A stretch of DNA of 64,000 bases from NCBI RefSeq assembly GCF_000711795.1, contig NZ_KL543976.1, forward strand, positions 62,001 to 126,000, in the 5' to 3' direction. Below, one piece after another: positions 36,063-44,442 of the stretch. A model generated the notes under the pieces. The model saw only the letters and a program-made list of their open reading frames with translations. It was not told where the DNA came from and did no database searches. This DNA comes from Vibrio pacinii DSM 19139. GTDB lineage: Bacteria > Pseudomonadota > Gammaproteobacteria > Enterobacterales > Vibrionaceae. The position numbers were made by a program, and so were the translations under genes. Numbering within the stretch: the first letter of the stretch is position 1; the number at the start of each line of letters is the position of its first letter.

Positions 36063-36368
36063 TTATCGAGCCTGATTACATTGTACAAGCTGGTAAGTGA
36101 CAATGTCACTAAACAAGCTTTGCTTTTGTAAGATATATACGTCAGAGCCATCAGGACAATCCGTTTTTGGGTCGACTTGCACAAGCATGAGTTGTTGTTT
36201 GGATTTAATATTCAAAAACAGTCGATGCCCGTCTAAAGACTGAGTTAATGTTTGCGACACAACGATGCCTTCGAAGTGTTCATTGTTCGGTGTTTTTATC
36301 CCTAGCAATAACGCAAGTAGCACACAAGTAAGGGCAAGGGCAGCGAGATAGTGTTTTGGACTGTTCAT
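36063..36368 (-). CDS. Small single-pass membrane protein, function unknown
   Basis: This 101-residue protein has an N-terminal membrane anchor (YLAALALTCVLLALLLGI, about residues 7-24) and an extracytoplasmic domain rich in polar residues. Two cysteines, C71 in TDCPDG and C98 near the end in VQCNQAR, could form a disulfide. I recognise no family. It lies 14 bases upstream of the sulfurtransferase gene and 24 bases after moeB in the same direction, so it belongs to that operon. The ATG at 36366-36368 is preceded by a GAG-rich stretch (CCGCGAGAGTAAAACG). It could be a lipoprotein-like accessory or an unrelated passenger. Confidence 0.65.
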   Translation of the reverse strand: MNSPKHYLAALALTCVLLALLLGIKTPNNEHFEGIVVSQTLTQSLDGHRLFLNIKSKQQLMLVQVDPKTDCPDGSDVYILQKQSLFSDIVTYQLVQCNQAR

Positions 36369-36392
36369 CGTTTTACTCTCGCGGCTCCGTAG

Positions 36393-37142
36393 CTATGCAC
36401 ACACTGGGCAGGTTGGCATTTTCATTAAGTTCATTTCACGCCACGACATCGTTAGCGCGTCTAACATGAGGATTTTGCCTTTTTTCGCGTTACCGTAATT
36501 AGCGATAACCTTGATGGCTTCCATTGCCTGAACTGCGCCAATAATTCCCACCACAGGTGACATGACGCCAGCTTCCACACAACTTAAAGCGTTGTTACCA
36601 AAAAGGGCGCTTAAGCATTGATAACAAGGTTCAGTTGGGTCTTGATAAGTAAAGACGCTCACTTGTCCTTCCATACGAATGGCGGCGCCAGAGACCAGCG
36701 GAATTTTATGTGCAAAGCAGATCTTGTTGAGCTGATTGCGTGTCTCGACATTATCCGATGCATCAACGACTAAGCTATGAGCTTGGATTAAGGTGCTAAG
36801 TTCATCATCATTCAAACGGCGATCTATGGTCTCTAGCTTAAGGTAGGGATTGAGTTGTTTGAGTGAATGTGCCGCTGACACGACTTTTTTTGTGCCTATA
36901 TCAGCGTCATGATGCAAAACTTGACGCTGTAGGTTCGATAATTCTACAACGTCATCATCAATTAAAGTCAGCTTACCAATACCGGCAGCAGTCAAGTATT
37001 GACTTGACGCGCAGCCTAAGCCTCCAGCGCCAAGGATCAAGATTGAGCTCTGCTTTAGCGCTTCCTGGCCGTCAAAATCAAACTGTTTAAGGATGATTTG
37101 GCGGTTGTAGCGCAACATCTCTGGATCAGAAAGAATTTCCAC
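36393..37142 (-). CDS. moeB: Molybdopterin-synthase adenylyltransferase MoeB
   Basis: This 249-residue E1-like enzyme adenylates the C-terminal glycine of MoaD, before MoaD is sulfurated, in molybdenum cofactor synthesis. The nucleotide site GAGGLGCASSQYL (about residues 38-50), the arginine in LSNLQRQVLH and the catalytic stretch VDASDNVETR are intact. A zinc site is visible: CYQCL in the middle and CPVC near the C-terminus. I chose the GTG at 37140-37142 (MEILSDPEMLRYNRQII) because AGAGG lies five bases upstream and overlaps the moeA stop. Another GTG two codons earlier would abut that site. The arrangement points to translational coupling with moeA. Confidence 0.94.
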   Translation of the reverse strand: MEILSDPEMLRYNRQIILKQFDFDGQEALKQSSILILGAGGLGCASSQYLTAAGIGKLTLIDDDVVELSNLQRQVLHHDADIGTKKVVSAAHSLKQLNPYLKLETIDRRLNDDELSTLIQAHSLVVDASDNVETRNQLNKICFAHKIPLVSGAAIRMEGQVSVFTYQDPTEPCYQCLSALFGNNALSCVEAGVMSPVVGIIGAVQAMEAIKVIANYGNAKKGKILMLDALTMSWREMNLMKMPTCPVCA

Positions 37143-37150
37143 AAACACCT

Positions 37151-38386
37151 CTAGTAGAGCGTTGCATTGAAAAGTTGAATATTGACGATTTCGCCCACTT
37201 CAACTCGTCCACGCTCGCGTTCTAGTACCACAAAGCAATTGGCAAGACTCATTGAACGAAACGCGCCCGAGCTTTGATTTCCCGTTGTCTCAACAACAAA
37301 CTGGCCATTTTCAACCGAATAGATGCCACGCTGATAATCGGTGCGACCAGGTGCCTTTTTAAACGCGCTGCGAGTAATCGCAGGGATAGACTGTGGTGCT
37401 TTCCATTCGCTGTGTCCGCCAAGTTTAGCCAGTAAAGGTTGAACCAATACGTACATTGTCAGTACCGCCGAAACTGGGTTGCCGGGAAGGCCGCAGAACC
37501 AAGCGGTTGACAGTTTACCAAACGCAAATGGCTTACCAGGTTTGATAGCCAGCTTCCAAAATCCAATTTGGCCCAGTTGCTCAAGGATGTCTTTAGTGTA
37601 ATCGGCTTCACCAACACTTACGCCACCAGAGGTCACCACCACGTCTGCAAGGGTTTGCGCTTTTTCAAACGTCGCTTCGAGCGTTTTAGGGCAATCGGGG
37701 ATAATGCCGAGATCGATCGCTTCACACCCAAAATTTTCAATCAATGGCTTAATGCCGTAACGATTACTATCGTATATCTGGCCTTCAATTAAGGGCTCAC
37801 CGAGCGGCTTGAGTTCGTCACCAGTTGAGAAAAAAGCCACCCGAGGTTTACGCACGACAGTGACATGGCTAATGCCTAAAGTCGCGATCATTGGAATATC
37901 ACGTGCAGTCAAACGAGCGCCTTTCAGCAATACGACATCGCCTTGTTTAATATCATCACCGGTAGGGCGGATATTGTTGTTTGGCTTTACGTCGATTTGG
38001 TTGAATTGAACACCAGCGTCGGTGACCTCGGTATTTTCTTGCATGATGACCGCATCACAACCGAGTGGAATTTTGGCTCCGGTCATAATTCGCACGCAAC
38101 TCCCTTGTGGCCAATCGCCTTCAAAAGGTTGCCCTGCGAATGACTTACCCGCGACAGGCATGACTTGCTGATTGGCTAAATCGGCAATACGAATCGCATA
38201 GCCATCCATCGCTGAATTATCGAATGGCGGCACAAAAATTGGTGACTGAATCTCTTCGGCGAGAACATAACCAATGGCATCGGCAATCGGCAGTTGTAAA
38301 GTAGTTTGGATAGGTGTGATTGGCGACAACATCTTTTCCATCGCCTCTTCAATTGGCATCAAGCCTGGTGCGTCACAGCAGCCCAT
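37151..38386 (-). CDS. moeA: Molybdopterin molybdenumtransferase MoeA
   Basis: This 411-residue enzyme inserts molybdate into adenylated molybdopterin. The MoeA N-terminal regions ([10 protein letters not shown], about residues 59-68) are intact. So are the MoCF-biosynthesis core with [20 protein letters not shown] and [15 protein letters not shown], and the active-site segment [12 protein letters not shown]. The C-terminal domain IV (from about residue 335) is complete. AGGA lies seven bases before the ATG at 38384-38386. It heads a leftward operon moeA-moeB-small membrane protein-sulfurtransferase and is divergent from folE. The N-terminus carries an unusual MGCCDAPG with paired cysteines whose meaning is unknown. 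Confidence 0.95.
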   Translation of the reverse strand: MGCCDAPGLMPIEEAMEKMLSPITPIQTTLQLPIADAIGYVLAEEIQSPIFVPPFDNSAMDGYAIRIADLANQQVMPVAGKSFAGQPFEGDWPQGSCVRIMTGAKIPLGCDAVIMQENTEVTDAGVQFNQIDVKPNNNIRPTGDDIKQGDVVLLKGARLTARDIPMIATLGISHVTVVRKPRVAFFSTGDELKPLGEPLIEGQIYDSNRYGIKPLIENFGCEAIDLGIIPDCPKTLEATFEKAQTLADVVVTSGGVSVGEADYTKDILEQLGQIGFWKLAIKPGKPFAFGKLSTAWFCGLPGNPVSAVLTMYVLVQPLLAKLGGHSEWKAPQSIPAITRSAFKKAPGRTDYQRGIYSVENGQFVVETTGNQSSGAFRSMSLANCFVVLERERGRVEVGEIVNIQLFNATLY

Positions 38387-38541
38387 ATTTGAATCCTAAT
38401 TTTGTTCTTTTTTATTGTTGTTAGCCACTTTACCACAATATCAAATCGGCAATAATGACCCCTGTAAAATATGGGTGTAATTATTCAAAAATCCGAGTAT
38501 CCTTGTCAGCCATCCTAAAGGGGTAATTAAGAGGAAGTGGA

Positions 38542-39195
38542 ATGTCAGGTCTTAGCGAATCCGCAATATTGGTCAAAGATGCGCTAGAAAGCCGTGGATT
38601 AGAGACGCCAATGGCGGCTAATCAATTCAGCCGAGAAGAGAAAAAAGAAAAAATTCAGCATCATATGCGTGAAATTCTCTCTTTACTAGAGCTTGACCTA
38701 ACGGACGATAGCCTTGAAGAAACACCGCAACGTATAGCAAAAATGTACGTTGATGAGATCTTCTCTGGGCTAGACTACGCCAACTTTCCAAAAATCACGG
38801 TAATCGAAAACAAGATGAACGTCAGTGAAATGGTTCGTGTAAAAGACATCACGGTAACCAGCACTTGTGAACATCACCTTGTTACTATCGATGGCCGCGC
38901 CGCAGTGGCTTATATTCCGCGTGGCAAGATCATCGGTTTGTCGAAGATCAATCGTATTGTTCGTTTCTTCGCTCAGCGCCCTCAGGTGCAAGAACGCATG
39001 ACACAGCAGATTTTGGTCGCACTACAAACCTTGCTTGAGTCTGACGATGTTGCTGTCACGATTGATGCGACCCATTATTGTGTCAAGTCACGTGGTGTCA
39101 TGGATGCAACCAGTGAAACGACGACAACTGCTTTAGGTGGTATTTTTAAATCAAATTCCGCGACCCGTCATGAGTTCCTACACGGAATTCGCTAG
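38542..39195 (+). CDS. folE: GTP cyclohydrolase I
   Basis: This 217-residue type IA enzyme converts GTP to dihydroneopterin triphosphate, the first step to tetrahydrofolate. The zinc ligands appear in TCEHHLV (Cys and His, about residue 112) and THYCVKSRG (second Cys). The tunnel-fold signature [16 protein letters not shown] is present, as is [27 protein letters not shown] lies upstream of the ATG. Both its pathway and that of the divergent moeA start from GTP-derived pterins, which may explain the shared control region. It is followed by a terminator and then dbpA. Confidence 0.96.
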   Translation: MSGLSESAILVKDALESRGLETPMAANQFSREEKKEKIQHHMREILSLLELDLTDDSLEETPQRIAKMYVDEIFSGLDYANFPKITVIENKMNVSEMVRVKDITVTSTCEHHLVTIDGRAAVAYIPRGKIIGLSKINRIVRFFAQRPQVQERMTQQILVALQTLLESDDVAVTIDATHYCVKSRGVMDATSETTTTALGGIFKSNSATRHEFLHGIR

Positions 39196-39221
39196 GGAAA
39201 CTGCTGCGATTTAACCAATTC

Positions 39222-39248
39222 AAACCGCTTCATTTTTGAGGCGGTTTT
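39222..39248 (+). terminator. Terminator of folE
   Basis: AAACCGC and GCGGTTT flank the loop TTCATTTTTGAG and are followed by a short T run. It starts 27 bases after the folE stop. It overlaps the longest open frame of dbpA, supporting the shorter dbpA start. Confidence 0.85.
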
Positions 39249-39298
39249 ACTTTTTCTGCCAGGACAAGCTTTCTGGCGAGTCCTTAAAGGATACGACA

Positions 39299-40675
39299 GT
39301 GACAACCTCATTTAAAACACTTGGCCTACGACCTGAGATGTTAGAAACGCTCGACAGTTTAGGCTATACAGAAATGACTCCGATTCAACAGCAAGCTTTA
39401 CCTATGGTACTGCAAGGTAAAGATGTGATTGGCCAAGGTAAAACGGGTTCAGGTAAAACCGCTGCGTTTTCTCTGGGTCTATTGAGCAACTTAAACGTTC
39501 AGCGCTTTCGTGTTCAAACCCTAGTACTTTGCCCAACACGTGAACTGGCTGATCAAGTGGCGAAAGAGATCCGAACCTTAGCTCGCGCCATCCACAATAT
39601 TAAAGTTTTGACGTTATGTGGTGGTATGCCAATGGGGCCGCAAATCGGTTCGCTTGAGCACGGCGCGCATATTTTGGTTGGTACGCCGGGTCGAATTCTC
39701 GATCATATGTCAAAAGGGCGCATCAATCTTGATGAACTGAATACATTGGTGCTTGATGAAGCCGACCGCATGCTTGATATGGGCTTTGAAGACGCGATCG
39801 ATACCATTATTGCCGCTGCGCCGAGTAAACGTCAGACCTTATTGTTCAGTGCCACGTTCCCGGACGATATTGAGTCACTAGCGCAGAAAGTCATGGTTGA
39901 TCCGCAAATGATCAAGGTTGAATCAACCCATCAGACCACGACGATTGAACAACGCTTCTTCGAGGTTAAGTCAACAGAATCACGAGATGATGCGTTAGAA
40001 GCGCTGTTGTTAACGCATAAACCTGAATCTTCTGTGGTTTTTTGTAACACCAAAAAAGAGGTACAGAATGTCACTGATGAGCTTCTTCACCGCGGATTTA
40101 GCGTAGTTGAATTGCATGGCGACATGGAACAGCGTGAGCGTGAACAAGCATTGACGATGTTTGCTAACAAAAGTATTTCGATTTTGGTGGCGACTGATGT
40201 TGCCGCGCGTGGTCTAGACGTTGATAACCTTGATGCGGTGTTTAACTTTGAATTGTCACGCGACCCAGAAGTGCATGTCCATCGAATTGGTCGTACTGGT
40301 CGTGCAGGTTCAAAGGGGATGGCCTTTAGCTTGTACAATGAAAAAGAAGCGTACCGAGTTGCTCGTATTGATGAGTATATGGATATCGCGATTTCGCCGT
40401 CTCAACTACCAGAAAAACCACTAGAACGTCCTTTCTATCCTAAAATGCAGACGATCCAAATTTTGGGTGGCAAGAAGCAAAAAGTCCGTGCCGGCGATAT
40501 TTTGGGTGCGTTGACCAAACAAGCTGGGCTAGATGGCAAAAAGATAGGCAAAATCAATATCCTTTCAATGGTTTCTTATGTTGCCGTTGAGCATGACATC
40601 GTCAAGCCTGCGCTTAACCAACTGCAAACGGGAAAAATGAAAGGTCGTAGCTTTAAAGCGCGCGTAATGAAATAA
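39299..40675 (+). CDS. dbpA: ATP-dependent RNA helicase DbpA
   Basis: This 458-residue DEAD-box helicase is activated by 23S rRNA hairpin 92 and acts in large-subunit assembly. Motifs in order are TPIQQQALP (Q motif), GQGKTGSGKTAAF (Walker A), PTRELADQ, GTPGR, LDEADRMLDMGF, SATFP, LVATDVAARGLD and HRIGRTGRAG. The C-terminal RNA-recognition domain (about residues 385-458, from MQTIQILGGKKQKVRAGDIL) is the DbpA hallmark. I chose GTG at 39299 because AAAGG lies nine bases upstream. The longer frame from 39236 would run through the folE terminator. It is a single gene between terminators. Confidence 0.94.
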   Translation: MTTSFKTLGLRPEMLETLDSLGYTEMTPIQQQALPMVLQGKDVIGQGKTGSGKTAAFSLGLLSNLNVQRFRVQTLVLCPTRELADQVAKEIRTLARAIHNIKVLTLCGGMPMGPQIGSLEHGAHILVGTPGRILDHMSKGRINLDELNTLVLDEADRMLDMGFEDAIDTIIAAAPSKRQTLLFSATFPDDIESLAQKVMVDPQMIKVESTHQTTTIEQRFFEVKSTESRDDALEALLLTHKPESSVVFCNTKKEVQNVTDELLHRGFSVVELHGDMEQREREQALTMFANKSISILVATDVAARGLDVDNLDAVFNFELSRDPEVHVHRIGRTGRAGSKGMAFSLYNEKEAYRVARIDEYMDIAISPSQLPEKPLERPFYPKMQTIQILGGKKQKVRAGDILGALTKQAGLDGKKIGKINILSMVSYVAVEHDIVKPALNQLQTGKMKGRSFKARVMK

Positions 40676-40699
40676 TTAATACGCTGACTTTCAACCAGT

Positions 40700-40730
40700 A
40701 AAAAGCCAACTTATGTGAGTTGGCTTTTTT
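40700..40730. terminator. Bidirectional terminator between dbpA and msrAB
   Basis: AAAAAGCCAACT and AGTTGGCTTTTTT enclose the loop TATGTG. It serves the convergent dbpA and the leftward msrAB. Confidence 0.92.
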
Positions 40731-40764
40731 ATTTGTTCAAGATTTTTAACTACCTAAGGCAGGA

Positions 40765-41901
40765 TTAGCTGTCAAAGAGGTAGAGATAGTCTTGGTAGCC
40801 TTGCTCGGCCATCTGTTCTTTGGGTATAAAACGCATCGCCGCTGAGTTCATGCAGTAGCGTAAACCGGTTGGAGCAGGGCCATCTTTGAACACATGACCT
40901 AGGTGAGAGTCGGCGAAACGGCTTCTCACCTCTGTTCTTTGGTAAAGCAGGTGATTATCGGTTTTGTTGACAATGTAACCTGAGTTAATCGGCTTGGTAA
41001 AACTTGGCCAGCCAGTGCCGGATTTGTACTTATCAGTAGATGAAAACAAAGGCTCACCAGACACGATATCAACGTAGATGCCCGCTTGTTTGTTGTCCCA
41101 GTATTCGTTACTGAACGCACGCTCAGTGCCTTCTTCCTGAGTGACATAGTATTGCAACTCAGACAAGTTTGCTTTAATCACCTCATCAGAAGGTTTGCTG
41201 TATGGTTTGATATCGCGAACTTGTTTTTGTTCATCGATCATCTGGCGCAGAGTCACTGGGTTGTCTTGGCGATCTTCACCGAAGATGTTGTCTAAATACT
41301 GATCGCGACCAGAGGCATAACGGTAGTAGTTATAGCGAACCTTATTACGTTTGTAATAATCTTGATGATAGTCTTCTGCGGGCCAAAACTTTTCAAACTC
41401 AATCAGTTCGGTTTTAAGTGGCTTTTTATATACGCCCAGTTGATCTATTTCGGCGATAAATTGCTGCGCGATGTCCTTTTGTTGCTCATTGTGGTAGAAA
41501 ATGGCCGGGCGGTATTGCGGGCCACGATCGACAAATGAGCCTTTGTCATCGGTTGGGTCGATGTGACGAAAGAACTGATCGAGAATTTGTTCGTAGCTGA
41601 CAACACTGCCATCGTATTTAACTTCAACCACTTCAATATGGCCTGACTTACCGGATGAGACTTGCTTATAGGTCGGGTTTTCTAGGTCTCCGCCTGAATA
41701 ACCAGAAACCACATCAATCACACCATCAAATTTCTCTAGATCGGATTCCGTGCACCAGAAACATCCTCCGGCTAAGGTGGCAATCTCAATCTCTTTTCCT
41801 GCATGGCTTTTCGACAGATGATTGTCTGCTATACCAAAAAATGACGCCGTTGTGGCAATAAGTGCCAGTGAGAAAAGCGCCGATTTAAACTTTACTTTCA
41901 T
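40765..41901 (-). CDS. msrAB: Exported methionine sulfoxide reductase MsrA-MsrB fusion
   Basis: This 378-residue fusion has a signal peptide ([20 protein letters not shown]). An MsrA domain has catalytic Cys47 in GGCFWC and its typical segment [10 protein letters not shown] (about residues 40-200). A linker leads to an MsrB domain (about 240-370) with SGTGWPSF and [11 protein letters not shown]. Its nucleophile cysteine is in [12 protein letters not shown]. The MsrB zinc cysteines are absent ([13 protein letters not shown]). It repairs both S and R isomers of oxidised methionine in exported proteins. A partner thioredoxin-like domain, found in PilB of Neisseria, is not fused here. ATG at 41899-41901 gives a good signal peptide. 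Confidence 0.93.
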   Translation of the reverse strand: MKVKFKSALFSLALIATTASFFGIADNHLSKSHAGKEIEIATLAGGCFWCTESDLEKFDGVIDVVSGYSGGDLENPTYKQVSSGKSGHIEVVEVKYDGSVVSYEQILDQFFRHIDPTDDKGSFVDRGPQYRPAIFYHNEQQKDIAQQFIAEIDQLGVYKKPLKTELIEFEKFWPAEDYHQDYYKRNKVRYNYYRYASGRDQYLDNIFGEDRQDNPVTLRQMIDEQKQVRDIKPYSKPSDEVIKANLSELQYYVTQEEGTERAFSNEYWDNKQAGIYVDIVSGEPLFSSTDKYKSGTGWPSFTKPINSGYIVNKTDNHLLYQRTEVRSRFADSHLGHVFKDGPAPTGLRYCMNSAAMRFIPKEQMAEQGYQDYLYLFDS

Positions 41902-42006
41902 ATCAACCTCATCGATTGTTTTCGTTATCGATTAAATAGAACGGTTAAGTGGAAAAAAAATTACACCGCTTGTTAGAATTTTATTGAGGTTGTATCAATA
42001 AAGATC

Positions 42007-42033
42007 AAAAAAAAGCGCTCGAAAGCGCTTTTT
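42007..42033 (-). terminator. Terminator of tyrP (bidirectional shape)
   Basis: AAAAAAGCGCT and AGCGCTTTTT form a stem around CGAA (a GCGCTCGAAAGCGC hairpin) with A and T runs. It lies 20 bases beyond the tyrP stop. Confidence 0.88.
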
Positions 42034-42052
42034 ATCTATTCAAATTACGTTG

Positions 42053-43255
42053 TCAGCCCAGAGCAGGGAGAAAGCCCGCGGTGATGAGTAGCTGTGCGCC
42101 GACAATTAATACACCGACACCACTGGTGACGGCCAGAGCTAGGTTACCGCCTGCTACCTGATAATGACTCAGCTGTGATTGAGCACGTGCTTTGCGCACC
42201 ATCATGATGGGTAAGAAAATAGCGAGAACCACTAAAGCGATAGCGGCGTAACCTAACGCGGTGATAAAACCTTGAGGGTAAAACAGCGCAAAGCCCATCG
42301 GAGGCAGAAATGTAACTAAGCCGACCGCAAGACGAGAACTGCTGACACCGCGTTGCTTCATCGTGTCTCCAAGAAATTCAAACAGCCCCAAGCTAACCCC
42401 AAGGAACGAAGTGAGTAAGGCTAGGTCGGCAAAGATACCGATAGTTTGCCCTAGGTTTGATTGATGAACCGTCGTTGCCAAGGTGGAAATGAGTGCGCTT
42501 AGTCCTTGATTTTCGATCAAGGTTGCTTGATTGACCACCCCCAAGGTTACTAACTGCCAAAAGACATAGATGATAAGTGGAATGGCAGAACCAATGACAA
42601 TGGCTTTACGCAAAGACGGCGTGTGGCCATCGAGGTAATTGACAATGGCCGGGATACTGCCATGAAAACCAAATGAGGTAAAAATGACAGGGATAGCGGC
42701 AATTACAAGGCCTTGTTCAATAGGCATACTCATCAAGTAAGATTCAGTGACATTTGGCGCGAGAAAAGTCAGCACCACTGCCATCATCAAAACTTTAATG
42801 GTGAACAATACACGATTGACTTTATCGACAGTCGCTGTACCAATAATGACGATACCTGCGACCAGCAAAGTAAACAGCAGAGTCGCATTTGTGCCAGAGA
42901 TTTCGACTCCAGTAAAATTTGCAATGCGTTCGGCGAATTGAGCGCCACCACCGGCAATGTAAGCAGCACACAACGCATAAAATAAGAACATCATCGCGAA
43001 ACTCGCAAGCCATTTGCCTTTTTTACCCAGGAACTGCTTGGCTAATGTGTGCAGTGTCGCGCTATTATCAGCATGTTGATGAACTTCTATCATTAAAAGC
43101 GCGGTATAAGCCATCAAAGCCCATAAAGTGATCATAATGATAAGAGAGGTTGTAAATCCGATTCCCGCTGACGCGAGAGGCAGGGCGAGCATGCCAGCAC
43201 CAATTGTGGTGCCTGCAATGATCAAAGTACTACCGAATACCTTTGAATTGTTCAT
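42053..43255 (-). CDS. tyrP: Aromatic amino acid permease, tyrosine-specific type (TyrP)
   Basis: This 400-residue inner-membrane permease of the HAAAP (hydroxy/aromatic amino acid) family has about eleven membrane helices. The N-terminal family signature GSTLIIAGTTIGAGMLALPL is intact, as is the conserved FTSFGFHGSIPAIVNYL near residue 205. The family includes TyrP, TnaB and Mtr. The tyrosine call rests on overall resemblance and on two TyrR-like boxes upstream (43381-43397 and 43403-43420), as in E. coli tyrP. The ATG at 43253-43255 begins MNNSKVFGSTLIIAG, the family start. It should import tyrosine with protons. Confidence 0.85.
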   Translation of the reverse strand: MNNSKVFGSTLIIAGTTIGAGMLALPLASAGIGFTTSLIIMITLWALMAYTALLMIEVHQHADNSATLHTLAKQFLGKKGKWLASFAMMFLFYALCAAYIAGGGAQFAERIANFTGVEISGTNATLLFTLLVAGIVIIGTATVDKVNRVLFTIKVLMMAVVLTFLAPNVTESYLMSMPIEQGLVIAAIPVIFTSFGFHGSIPAIVNYLDGHTPSLRKAIVIGSAIPLIIYVFWQLVTLGVVNQATLIENQGLSALISTLATTVHQSNLGQTIGIFADLALLTSFLGVSLGLFEFLGDTMKQRGVSSSRLAVGLVTFLPPMGFALFYPQGFITALGYAAIALVVLAIFLPIMMVRKARAQSQLSHYQVAGGNLALAVTSGVGVLIVGAQLLITAGFLPALG

Positions 43256-43380
43256 TGTAATTATTTCTTTACACTTTGAGGTTGAGTTTAGACTTTTTGG
43301 CTATTGGCTACTCATATTATGGTGAGTAAGTCTGCTTTATTAGCCATTGTGTAAAACATTGACGATGACATCAAGCAAAA

Positions 43381-43420
43381 TGTACAAATTATTTACCGTG
43401 AGTGTATTTTTAAGTTTACA
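43381..43420. promoter_or_regulatory. Tandem TyrR-like boxes
   Basis: TGTATTTTTAAGTTTACA at 43403-43420 fits the TyrR consensus TGTAAA-N6-TTTACA with two mismatches. TGTACAAATTATTTACC at 43381-43397 is a weaker partner with a spacer one base short. The spacing of 22 bases resembles the strong/weak box pair of E. coli tyrP. Confidence 0.55.
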
Positions 43421-43439
43421 CCGGTTGAAGTGTTGGCGT

Positions 43440-43455
43440 GTGAAAACGTTTGCGT
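43440..43455. promoter_or_regulatory. PurR/LacI-family-like operator
   Basis: GTGAAAACGTTTGCGT matches the PurR consensus ACGCAAACGTTTGCGT at 13 of 16 positions on the opposite strand. Neither flanking gene is an obvious purine gene, so another LacI-family regulator or chance is possible. Confidence 0.35.
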
Positions 43456-43603
43456 GAGACCTGTCTCAAATCGCGAGCAGAATTTTCTTTGCCCTTTCAA
43501 AAAACTGTCATATAAGTGGTTTAAAAAGGGAGCGTAGACCCGCATATTTCAAGTATCAGACAACATTAGGGTCTAACATTATTGTTTTACTAAGGAGGTC
43601 AGA

Positions 43604-43723
43604 ATGAGTGACCAAATAAAAAGCGAAGAGTGCCTAGAGCTACTAGATGCCATGGAAATTGGCTTGGAACTGTCAGATTATGAGCAGTCAATCGAAGAGC
43701 TCGCTGACGTTATCTTTAAATAA
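43604..43723 (+). CDS. Acidic 39-residue small protein, function unknown
   Basis: This ORF reads MSDQIKSEECLELLDAMEIG, then LELSDYEQSIEELADVIFK. It is strongly acidic (ten Glu/Asp pairs in all), likely fully helical, and has one cysteine. A perfect AAGGAGGT Shine-Dalgarno lies 4-5 bases upstream of the ATG, which is rare in this window and strongly favours translation. No membrane segment is present. I recognise no family. It lies between tyrP and acpH; the next gene starts about 110 bases later in the same direction, so it may be co-transcribed with acpH. Operator-like words upstream suggest controlled expression. Possible roles include a binding adaptor or a regulatory small protein, with no direct evidence. 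Confidence 0.72.
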   Translation: MSDQIKSEECLELLDAMEIGLELSDYEQSIEELADVIFK

Positions 43724-43831
43724 CGACACGTCATCGCAGTCGCTATTTCGCGTAGCAACCAGAATGAGCCAGTGCAGATGCGCTGGCTTTGTGCTTTCAT
43801 TAGGGTAAATAATCTCGCTGGTTTTTTTGAT

Positions 43832-44407
43832 GTGAACTTTCTTGCTCATTTACACATTGCTGATCATTGCCAATCCAGCCTGTTGGGCAATTTACTGGGC
43901 GACTTTGTCAAAGGTAACCCCGACACTCAATATCCGGCAATGATATCTCAAGGCGTGCGCCTGCACCGATTTGTTGATTCCTATACTGACAGTCACTCGC
44001 AAGTCGAGCAAATACGGGCGTTATTTCCAAATGGAGTCAGACGCTATTCAGGAATCGCGCTGGATATGTTTTGGGATCATTGCTTAGCCGTTCAATGGAA
44101 TCAGTTTCATGTTAAACCGCTTAGCGATTTTTGCGCCCAAGCTGAGCGGCAAATTCAAGATGAAGCGATTGTTGAGTTACCTGACCGTTTTGTTCGAACG
44201 AATCAAGCGATGTGGCAAGGGCGCTGGCTTGAGTCATATCAGACTTTAGACAATATTGATTTTGCTCTACAACGTATGTCTCAGCGTTCTATGCGGATGA
44301 CACGCTTGAACGAGTGCTTCCCTTACTTAGAGCGTAACTATCAACAGTTAAGTGCGGTATTTAGCCGCTTCTACCCCGAGGTACTAACTGCCAGTCGAAG
44401 ATTCTGA
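43832..44407 (+). CDS. acpH: Acyl carrier protein phosphodiesterase AcpH
   Basis: This protein of about 191 residues removes the 4'-phosphopantetheine group from acyl carrier protein. The start MNFLAHLHIADHCQSSLLGN, followed by LLGDFVKGNP, matches E. coli AcpH. The HD-like metal motifs GVRLHRFVDSYTDSH and ALDMFWDHCLA are intact. I chose GTG at 43832 because family members begin with NFLAHLH and are about 193 residues long. The longer frame from 43772 adds unrelated residues. No strong ribosome-binding site is visible there, so translation may depend on coupling. rhlE follows 35 bases downstream. Confidence 0.9.
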   Translation: MNFLAHLHIADHCQSSLLGNLLGDFVKGNPDTQYPAMISQGVRLHRFVDSYTDSHSQVEQIRALFPNGVRRYSGIALDMFWDHCLAVQWNQFHVKPLSDFCAQAERQIQDEAIVELPDRFVRTNQAMWQGRWLESYQTLDNIDFALQRMSQRSMRMTRLNECFPYLERNYQQLSAVFSRFYPEVLTASRRF

Positions 44408-44442
44408 TAGAATCGTCCGCCTTGCAATTATAGGTAAACCGC

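Larger units (their letters stand above)
43256..43603. other. tyrP/small-protein divergent control region
   Basis: These 348 bases hold no gene but several operator-like words. There are two TyrR-like boxes (43381-43397, 43403-43420), a LacI-family/PurR-like palindrome (43440-43455) and a match to the first half of a Pho box (43505-43515). A perfect Shine-Dalgarno for the following small ORF lies at the right end. Confidence 0.55.

Noticed and set aside
39236..39298. Longer N-terminus for dbpA starting at 39236
   Set aside because: It would include the folE terminator, and a GTG with a good ribosome-binding site lies at 39299 at the family start.
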